Assembly: GCA_938003555.1 (NCBI GenBank)
Contig: CALKXN010000096.1
Span: 1-5,967 of the forward strand
From: an uncultured Robiginitomaculum sp.
GTDB taxonomy: Bacteria > Pseudomonadota > Alphaproteobacteria > Caulobacterales > Maricaulaceae
Reading direction: 5' to 3'
DNA length: 5,967 bases
How positions within the stretch are numbered: position 1 is the stretch's first letter; each line of letters begins with the position of its first letter. Under the pieces are notes generated by a model. That model was not told the DNA's origin. It searched no databases and was given only the letters and a program-made list of their open reading frames with translations. The position numbers were made by a program, and so were the translations under genes. Shown one piece after another: positions 1-5,967 of this stretch.

Positions 1-927
1 ATTAAACCCTTTGGTATGGCCCGCACGGATGTTTACCGCCTATCTAATGATGACCTCCTAGAGGATCGCGAATTTTCTCGCACACTGGGTAATGTCGGCG
101 TCGATGCACGCTGGACACTTATTCGCCCGGGGGACCTCGTCGACTGGACGATAGAACCGCGCGTGCAAATTACGCAGGCCTTTGGCGATGCCAAGCTGGA
201 TGAATTTAATGTCAATTCAACAGACCGTTTCGGTAATCCGATCATTCGCAGCGTCACCGAAGACGGTATCGGCCTAGATCTTGACCGCGCCCTTTTGTGG
301 AGCGCCAATAAATCCACTGGATTTGATTTTTGGCAAGACGGCTTTCGCGCAGATATCGGCACAAGTTTTGGCGCGCGCTGGCAGGATAACCGGGCATCAT
401 TATTTGTCGGTCAAAGCTTTGCCTCGGGATATGACACTGAATTTGCGCGCGCGACGGGATTGTCTGATGATCGCTCTGATATTGTCGCCCAAGCCGAGCT
501 GAGTCTTGGCGATCGGTTCTCGACAGTGAACCGCCTGCGGTTTGACGATGAAGACGGAACATTACGCCGTGTTGATAGCAGCCTGAAATATAGCGGAGAG
601 CGTTTATCCGCAAATGTCCGCTATTACAAAATTGATGACCTGTTCAGCGATCCCGGCGTCACCGGCGCAGATCTGCCGCCCGAAGAAATTTCTGGGCAAG
701 TTGGCCTTAAACTTACTGAGAACTGGGCGATGCGCTACCGCGCCAACCGCGATCTGGATGCTGGGCTCACGCGCCGCGAAGAACTGGCTTTCATCTTTAA
801 TGATGAGTGCACATTGGTTGAACTCTATTACGAAAAGCGCCGCAACGATATTGGCCTTGCAGGCAATAGCTCCGGTGTCGGCGTTCGGGTATCGCTGCTG
901 TCGCTAGGCGATTTTAAGCCGGAGTAG
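1..927 (+). CDS. lptD: LPS-assembly outer-membrane protein LptD, C-terminal part (5' end outside window)
   Basis: LptD is the outer-membrane beta-barrel that, with the lipoprotein LptE in many species, inserts lipopolysaccharide into the outer leaflet. The frame is open from base 1, so the 308 codons seen are only the C-terminal part of a protein usually 700-800 residues long; the ATG at 16 is internal. The fragment has alternating beta-barrel strands and family-typical stretches: a LFVGQSF segment, then GLSDDRSDIV, then the strand-rich run to RVSLLSLG. A single Cys (codon 808-810, in NDECTLVE) sits where E. coli LptD has its C-terminal cysteine pair, which forms disulfides to the N-terminal domain. 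The chain ends in a last strand followed by a short GDFKPE tail. No surA, pdxA or ksgA follows, although these often sit beside lptD in proteobacteria; the next gene is convergent. Identification is by recalled family pattern, as the N-terminal OstA domain is not visible. Confidence 0.85.
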   Translation: MKPFGMARTDVYRLSNDDLLEDREFSRTLGNVGVDARWTLIRPGDLVDWTIEPRVQITQAFGDAKLDEFNVNSTDRFGNPIIRSVTEDGIGLDLDRALLWSANKSTGFDFWQDGFRADIGTSFGARWQDNRASLFVGQSFASGYDTEFARATGLSDDRSDIVAQAELSLGDRFSTVNRLRFDDEDGTLRRVDSSLKYSGERLSANVRYYKIDDLFSDPGVTGADLPPEEISGQVGLKLTENWAMRYRANRDLDAGLTRREELAFIFNDECTLVELYYEKRRNDIGLAGNSSGVGVRVSLLSLGDFKPE

Positions 928-1015
928 GTAACATATCTTCTATTCTCGCTTATCCCAACGAAAGTTGAGATCCATATTCTCAAAGATCAACGCGCACAAA
1001 ATTATGGGTGTTGGG

Positions 1016-1033
1016 CCCCGTTTTCCAACGGGG
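1016..1033. terminator. GC-rich hairpin between convergent lptD and fpr, possible terminator
   Basis: CCCCGTT (1016-1022) and AACGGGG (1027-1033) form a perfect 7-bp stem around a TTCC loop, in the 131-nt gap where lptD and fpr converge. It starts 26 nt past the fpr stop and 88 nt past the lptD stop. No U-tract follows on either strand (taaacgg on plus, gcccaacac on minus), so it is a weak candidate for an intrinsic terminator; it could also protect mRNA 3' ends. A weaker 6-bp stem, TTGAGA (965-970) with TCTCAA (978-983), lies upstream. Nothing else is recognisable in the gap. Confidence 0.3.
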
Positions 1034-1058
1034 TAAACGGAAATATATTTATATAGCC

Positions 1059-1874
1059 CTAGCCAACAAATGATTTCTCAACCACGAAATCACCCGGCTT
1101 GGAATTTGAACCTTCGACCAAACCAAAGCCTTCAACCAGAGCTTTGGTATCATTGATCATATCCATAGAGCCGCAGATCATGACGCGGTCTGTTTCAGGG
1201 TTTAGCGCGGGAACGCCAAGCTCTTCGAACAGGCGGCCAGATTCAATCAGTGTCGTAATACGTCCTTTAAGCGGATATTCTTCGCGGGTCAGCGACGTCA
1301 CATGCGCAAGCTTATCACCTATCATCTCGCCAACAAGCGGATCATCCTTGAGGCTCTCCGTCAGGCGCAGGCCATAAGACAGCTCTGCGCGCTGGCGGCA
1401 AGTATGGGTTAGGATGACTTTGTCATAGCGATCATAAGTATCAGGGTCGCGCATCAAAGACGCAAAGGGCGCAATGCCTGTACCCGTCGAGAACATATAG
1501 AGGCGTTTTCCGGGCGTCAGCGCGTCAAGCACCAATGTCCCGACAGATTTCTTGCCCAGTAAGACTTTGTCGCCCGGCTTTATCATTTGAAGCCGCGACG
1601 TGAGCGGGCCGTCCGGCACTTTGATCGAGAAAAACTCAAGCTTGTCATCCCATGAGGGCGACGCGATGGAATAGGCGCGCATGACAGGTTTTTTCTGGCC
1701 CTCAAGCGGCGGCAATCCAATCATCACAAATTCGCCGCTGCGAAAGCGAAATGCGGGCGGGCGCGTGATGGTGAACGAGAACAAACGGTCCGTGAAATGC
1801 TCAACATCAATCACCGTTTCCGGCGTTGGCGCATTAGGATTAACTTTAACGGGAGCAGCTGCAGCGTCAGTCAT
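1059..1874 (-). CDS. fpr: Ferredoxin/flavodoxin-NADP+ reductase (Fpr)
   Basis: A cytosolic FAD enzyme that passes electrons between NADPH and ferredoxin or flavodoxin; in bacteria it supports Fe-S and radical enzymes and oxidative-stress responses. The 271-residue length fits the bacterial Fpr family. The N-terminal FAD-binding barrel carries RAYSIAS (66-72), which contacts the flavin, and SRLQMIKPGD (93-102). The NADP-binding domain has GTGIAPF (131-137), THTCR (156-160) and MICGSMDM (232-239). The protein ends in VVEKSFVG, the C-terminal tail type of the Rhodobacter/Azotobacter-like subclass. I chose the ATG at 1874 because GAGAGG (minus strand, 1887-1882) lies 7 nt upstream of it. An in-frame TTG at 1889 would add five residues but overlaps that ribosome site. 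The gene converges with lptD and diverges from mutA. A direct link to methylmalonyl-CoA metabolism is not shown; reductase supply for cobalamin reduction is a conceivable but untested role. Confidence 0.93.
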   Translation of the reverse strand: MTDAAAAPVKVNPNAPTPETVIDVEHFTDRLFSFTITRPPAFRFRSGEFVMIGLPPLEGQKKPVMRAYSIASPSWDDKLEFFSIKVPDGPLTSRLQMIKPGDKVLLGKKSVGTLVLDALTPGKRLYMFSTGTGIAPFASLMRDPDTYDRYDKVILTHTCRQRAELSYGLRLTESLKDDPLVGEMIGDKLAHVTSLTREEYPLKGRITTLIESGRLFEELGVPALNPETDRVMICGSMDMINDTKALVEGFGLVEGSNSKPGDFVVEKSFVG

Positions 1875-1918
1875 TGATTTGCCTCTCAATATGAGGCCAT
1901 GGCCCCTGTTACATTGGC

Positions 1919-1947
1919 GATATAATTAGCCCGCGCTGTAAATTCAA
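1919..1947 (-). promoter_or_regulatory. Putative sigma70-type promoter of fpr
   Basis: On the minus strand, TTGAAT (1947-1942) and TATATC (1924-1919) are separated by exactly 17 nt, a good match to -35/-10 consensus. Transcription would begin near 1912, giving a leader of about 38 nt that contains the GAGAGG ribosome site before the ATG at 1874. The perfect palindrome at 1956-1971 lies just upstream of the -35 box, a position suited to an activator or to a shared divergent regulator. Inferred from sequence only. Confidence 0.45.
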
Positions 1948-1965
1948 GCCCTACCGTTCTATATA
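1937..1965 (+). promoter_or_regulatory. Weak candidate promoter for mutAB, -10 inside the palindrome
   Basis: TATATA (1960-1965) lies 17 nt after TGTAAA (1937-1942). The -10 is acceptable and the -35 is poor, as expected of an activator-dependent promoter. The -10 would sit within the 16-bp palindrome, so a bound protein would compete with RNA polymerase. The leader to the mutA ATG at 2027 would be about 55 nt. An alternative -35, TTTACA at 1974-1979, has no good -10 at 17 nt (GAAATT). Confidence 0.2.
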
Positions 1966-1971
1966 TAGAAC
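1956..1971. promoter_or_regulatory. Perfect 16-bp palindrome in the divergent fpr-mutA gap, likely operator
   Basis: GTTCTATATATAGAAC is its own reverse complement over all 16 bases, with a GTTCT/AGAAC half-site pair around an AT-rich centre. This is the form of a site for a dimeric helix-turn-helix regulator. It lies 9 nt upstream of the fpr -35 box and 55 nt before the mutA start. A second inverted repeat, CTGTAAA (1936-1942) with TTTACAG (1974-1980), flanks it with a slightly different centre. I cannot assign the regulator. It is not the alphaproteobacterial LexA form, GTTC-N7-GTTC, which is a direct repeat. Confidence 0.5.
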
Positions 1972-2026
1972 ACTTTACAGTGAGGCCAAATAGGCGGAAA
2001 TTCAGTTAAATAAAGAGATATATCAC

Positions 2027-3232
2027 ATGACGCAATCGACCCGAGATATTTGGCGCGAAAATGCAATTTCTGCCCTGCGCGGAGCAGAGCTTGAAACGCT
2101 GATGCGCCGAACCGCAGATGGCATTACGCGTGGCCCGCTGAGTGATGAACGCGACCGCCCGAGCAGCGTCGCCCCCTTGCCCCGCAGCGCGCCGCCTTTA
2201 TTGGCCGGACGTCCCTGGCATATCTGCGCGCCTGTGCGTGACCCGGATATTAAATTTGCCAACGCGCAATTGCTGCGCGATCTTAACGGCGGAGCCAGCG
2301 CAGCGCGTATCTCAATTGGCAATCACGCGCTCACCCTTGGCGCAAATGATGTGGCTCGGATAATGGAAGGCGTTCACACGGATCTTATTCCAATGAATAT
2401 CGCGCCGCATAATAATGCCCCGCTCTTTGATCTATTTAAGCCCCTGGGTAAGGCGCATCTCAACCTTGGATTATCGCCGGATGCGCCAAACCTTAAGGCA
2501 CTGGCCAAAACGGCTCCTTCGTCATGGAGCCTGGTGACGGTTAACGCCGCCGCAATGTCCGAAGCGGGCGGCACGGCGGCGCAAGAGCTCGCCTATATGG
2601 CGGCAGGCATCGCTAAGGCTTACCGCGTTCTGGGCGCGCATCTTGGCGCAAAACATATCGGCGCAGAGCTGACAACCGACCAAGACGGCCATATGAATAT
2701 CGCAAAAATGCGCGCCGCGCGGCGTATTCATGCCCGCATATCAGATATCTTTGGCGCAGATGACGCCGCCTTAACGCTCCACGCCATTAGTCAAAAGCGC
2801 ATGATGCAAAGCATCGATCCGTGGACAAATATGCTGCGCGTTATGAGCGCAGGGTTTGGCGCAGTGACGGGCGGCGCGGATTACATCACGCTGCGCCCCT
2901 TTACCGACGTGATCGGACACGCCGATGAATTTGGCTATCGGATCGCGCGCAATATGCAATTGATGATGATGGAAGAAAGCCATCTCGGCCAAGTTAGCGA
3001 CCCTGCTTATGGTAGTTATTTCCACGAACGGATGACGGACGAGCTTGCGCAAGCGGCATGGACAGAATTTCAGCGCATTGAAGGCGAAGGCGGGTTTGAT
3101 GATTTATCGGCCTTCCACGCGCGCGTCGCCAAAGGGAAAACGGCGCGGGCGGAAAAGAGCGAACCTATTTTGGGCGTGACGCTGCATCTAGCAGAAAATG
3201 TGCGAGCGGCCAAAGTGCGGGGGACGGTGTGA
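2027..3232 (+). CDS. mutA: Methylmalonyl-CoA mutase small (beta) subunit, short form without B12-like domain
   Basis: Non-catalytic partner of MutB in heterodimeric methylmalonyl-CoA mutase. The N-terminus has the small-subunit pattern: a Trp (W9), a Leu-rich helix, then RTADGI (28-33) and PL (37-38). The rest follows the mutase TIM-barrel fold; residues 172-203 align with MutB 225-256 (NAAAMSEAGGTAAQELAY against [18 protein letters not shown]), and 264-356 also parallels MutB. In that alignment the MutB active-site Tyr-His pair becomes Ala175-Ala176, so this chain should not catalyse. At 401 residues it is far shorter than MutA of Propionibacterium (about 640) and ends after the barrel; the degenerate C-terminal cobalamin-like domain and DxHxxG motif are absent. 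The ATG follows AAAGAGA (2012-2018) at 8-nt spacing. It is the first gene of a mutAB unit. The barrel runs to its expected end, so the shortness looks like a compact form and not a frameshift. Confidence 0.88.
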   Translation: MTQSTRDIWRENAISALRGAELETLMRRTADGITRGPLSDERDRPSSVAPLPRSAPPLLAGRPWHICAPVRDPDIKFANAQLLRDLNGGASAARISIGNHALTLGANDVARIMEGVHTDLIPMNIAPHNNAPLFDLFKPLGKAHLNLGLSPDAPNLKALAKTAPSSWSLVTVNAAAMSEAGGTAAQELAYMAAGIAKAYRVLGAHLGAKHIGAELTTDQDGHMNIAKMRAARRIHARISDIFGADDAALTLHAISQKRMMQSIDPWTNMLRVMSAGFGAVTGGADYITLRPFTDVIGHADEFGYRIARNMQLMMMEESHLGQVSDPAYGSYFHERMTDELAQAAWTEFQRIEGEGGFDDLSAFHARVAKGKTARAEKSEPILGVTLHLAENVRAAKVRGTV

Positions 3233-3413
3233 TAGAAAATCCACAAACTAAAAACACCCTCATCCTGAGGACGAACCGCAGGTTCGTGGACTCGAAGGAC
3301 GCGGGTGTTGTGACGCTTGATGCCCAAACCTCGCCCTTCGAGTCCCGTCCCGCCAAATGCTTTGGCGACCCGCCTCAGGATGAGGTTTTCTCCATGGTTT
3401 GTGAGACTATGAT

Positions 3414-3417
<4 letters not shown>
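3229..3417 (+). other. 62-codon open frame bridging mutA and mutB through the repeat (possible coupling ORF)
   Basis: A frame begins with GTG at 3229, overlapping the mutA stop as GTGA (3229-3232), runs through the entire palindromic repeat without a stop, and ends with TGA at 3415-3417, overlapping the mutB start as ATGA (3414-3417). GGGGGA at 3219-3224 gives a possible ribosome site 4 nt before the GTG. The predicted peptide (MIENPQTKNT... to ...VCETMI) resembles no family I know, and most of it is repeat-encoded. mutB has only a weak ribosome site of its own (GTGAG, 3401-3405), so reinitiation at ATGA could help its translation. The peptide itself may have no function. By chance alone a GC-rich 189-nt stretch can stay open, so this is a hypothesis. 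Confidence 0.25.
3258..3385. repeat. 128-bp composite palindromic repeat element (alphaproteobacterial dispersed type) between mutA and mutB
   Basis: The ends CCTCATCCTGAGG (3258-3270) and CCTCAGGATGAGG (3373-3385) are perfect 13-bp inverted repeats. Inside are a hairpin ACGAACC-GCA-GGTTCGT (3271-3287), an 11-bp inner stem GGACTCGAAGG (3288-3298) with CCTTCGAGTCC (3335-3345), and a second hairpin CGCCAAA-TGC-TTTGGCG (3351-3367). Together they fold as a cross: outer stem, two side arms and an apical stem, extended by GCG-GGT (3301-3306) with ACC-t-CGC (3328-3334). Each 13-mer is itself partly self-complementary (CCTC...GAGG). I recognise the CCTCATCCTGAGG / CCTTCGAG / CCTCAGGATGAGG arrangement from intergenic repeats across alphaproteobacterial genomes. 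There is no transposase, so it is a non-autonomous MITE- or REP-like unit. No clear target-site duplication is visible. A 7-bp pair, CACAAAC (3242-3248) with GTTTGTG (3397-3403), flanks it. Confidence 0.85.
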
Positions 3418-5549
<2,132 letters not shown>

Positions 5550-5550
5550 G

Positions 5551-5967
5551 TTGGCGAATAAAACAGACCCTAGGAGCCATGCATCTGGAATAAGGTTTAT
5601 TGCAACATTCCTCTCCGCACATGAATCCTACAAAGCGGTTCAGCTTGTACTGCAATCAGAAGAGTGTTTAAAGATTGCCTACATTCTGACCTATGAAAAT
5701 CATCATTGCATCTTATTCGAAAATGATTTTGGCGAAATGATAGCAGTAAATTCAGGTTTCGCCTCTGGGTATGGAGGAGCAGGACATGCGGCATTTTCAC
5801 GATCTTTAGCTGCCATAAAATTCCATCATCTAGAAATAAATGAAATCCTCATACCAGAGAAATTATTCCAAAAATTTCAAGCGGGGCTTTTGAGTGGTAA
5901 TGAATGGAAGAGGATAGAGCGTTTAAAAAAAATAAAGCATGCTACTTATGTGGACTATATGCTTGAT
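5551..5967 (+). CDS. AT-rich gene of unknown function, TTG start, 3' end outside window
   Basis: An uninterrupted frame of 139 codons runs from TTG at 5551 to the window end. In this frame TTG 5551 is the only standard start after the in-frame TGA at 5521-5523 and before the first ATG, over 50 codons in. AGGGGGG (5539-5545), inside the last mutB codons, lies 5 nt upstream as a ribosome site. The start is one base after the mutB stop, so the gene could be cotranscribed with mutAB. The protein begins (M)ANKTDPRSHASGIRF; its middle reads NSGFASGYGGAGHAAFSRSL followed by amphipathic, acidic and then basic segments (EINEILIPEKLF, then NEWKRIERLKKIK). No signal peptide or membrane span is visible. 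I do not recognise the family and assign no function. Base composition differs sharply from mutB (sampled lines of 37%, 33% and 27% GC against 63%), and codon choice is AT-rich, which suggests horizontal acquisition. Confidence 0.65.
   Translation, partial: MANKTDPRSHASGIRFIATFLSAHESYKAVQLVLQSEECLKIAYILTYENHHCILFENDFGEMIAVNSGFASGYGGAGHAAFSRSLAAIKFHHLEINEILIPEKLFQKFQAGLLSGNEWKRIERLKKIKHATYVDYMLD

Noticed and set aside
1875..1889. Longer fpr start at the TTG at 1889 (five extra residues)
   Set aside because: The GAGAGG ribosome site lies within this extension and is correctly placed for the ATG at 1874; nothing comparable precedes the TTG.
1887..1901. Tiny upstream ORF (M-A-S-Y-stop, minus strand) in the fpr leader
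   Set aside because: Four codons from an ATG inside the GGCCATGGCC palindrome with no ribosome site; too short to separate from chance.
3258..3385. CRISPR array, tRNA or structured riboswitch in the mutA-mutB gap
   Set aside because: There are inverted arms and not direct repeats with spacers, no tRNA cloverleaf signature, and the arrangement matches a dispersed palindromic repeat. It lacks cobalamin-riboswitch box features that I could recognise.
5550..5600. Terminator directly after mutB
   Set aside because: No stem followed by a T-run is visible, and the next gene begins one base after the stop; the unit may continue.
5597..5800. Minus-strand 67-codon open frame at the right end
   Set aside because: The plus-strand frame through the same bases is longer, continues to the window edge, and has a better placed ribosome site.

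Overview
The window reads as a chromosomal segment of an alphaproteobacterium. Three things point there: the style of the LptD C-terminus, the Fpr type ending in VEKSFVG, and a dispersed palindromic repeat with CCTCATCCTGAGG / CCTCAGGATGAGG ends, which I recognise from many alphaproteobacterial genomes. Coding DNA is moderately GC-rich up to about 5550 (63% in one sampled 60-base line of mutB). It becomes clearly AT-rich after that (27-37% GC in sampled lines). I cannot name the genus from sequence alone.

Layout: (1) 1-927, plus strand, the C-terminal part of the outer-membrane LPS-assembly protein LptD, cut by the window start. (2) 928-1058, a convergent gap with one GC-rich hairpin. (3) 1059-1874, minus strand, fpr (ferredoxin/flavodoxin-NADP+ reductase). 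(4) 1875-2026, a divergent regulatory gap with a good sigma70-like promoter for fpr and a perfect 16-bp palindrome. (5) 2027-3232, plus strand, a short small subunit of methylmalonyl-CoA mutase (MutA). (6) 3233-3413, a gap filled by a 128-bp folded palindromic repeat. A 62-codon open frame crosses it and overlaps mutA and mutB by 4 nt at each end. (7) 3414-5549, the full-length catalytic, B12-binding subunit MutB. (8) 5551-5967, an AT-rich gene of unknown function starting one base after the mutB stop, probably with TTG, and running off the window.

MutA and MutB should form the heterodimeric adenosylcobalamin enzyme that interconverts (R)-methylmalonyl-CoA and succinyl-CoA. This is the last step feeding propionyl-CoA (from odd-chain fats, some amino acids, or propionate) into the TCA cycle. 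No epimerase, MeaB chaperone or propionyl-CoA carboxylase lies in the window. fpr shares only the divergent control region. The main points of interest are the repeat that splits mutAB together with its bridging frame, the reduced MutA, the palindromic operator, and the compositionally foreign gene at the right end. I saw no complete novel system, CRISPR array, RNA gene or transposase.
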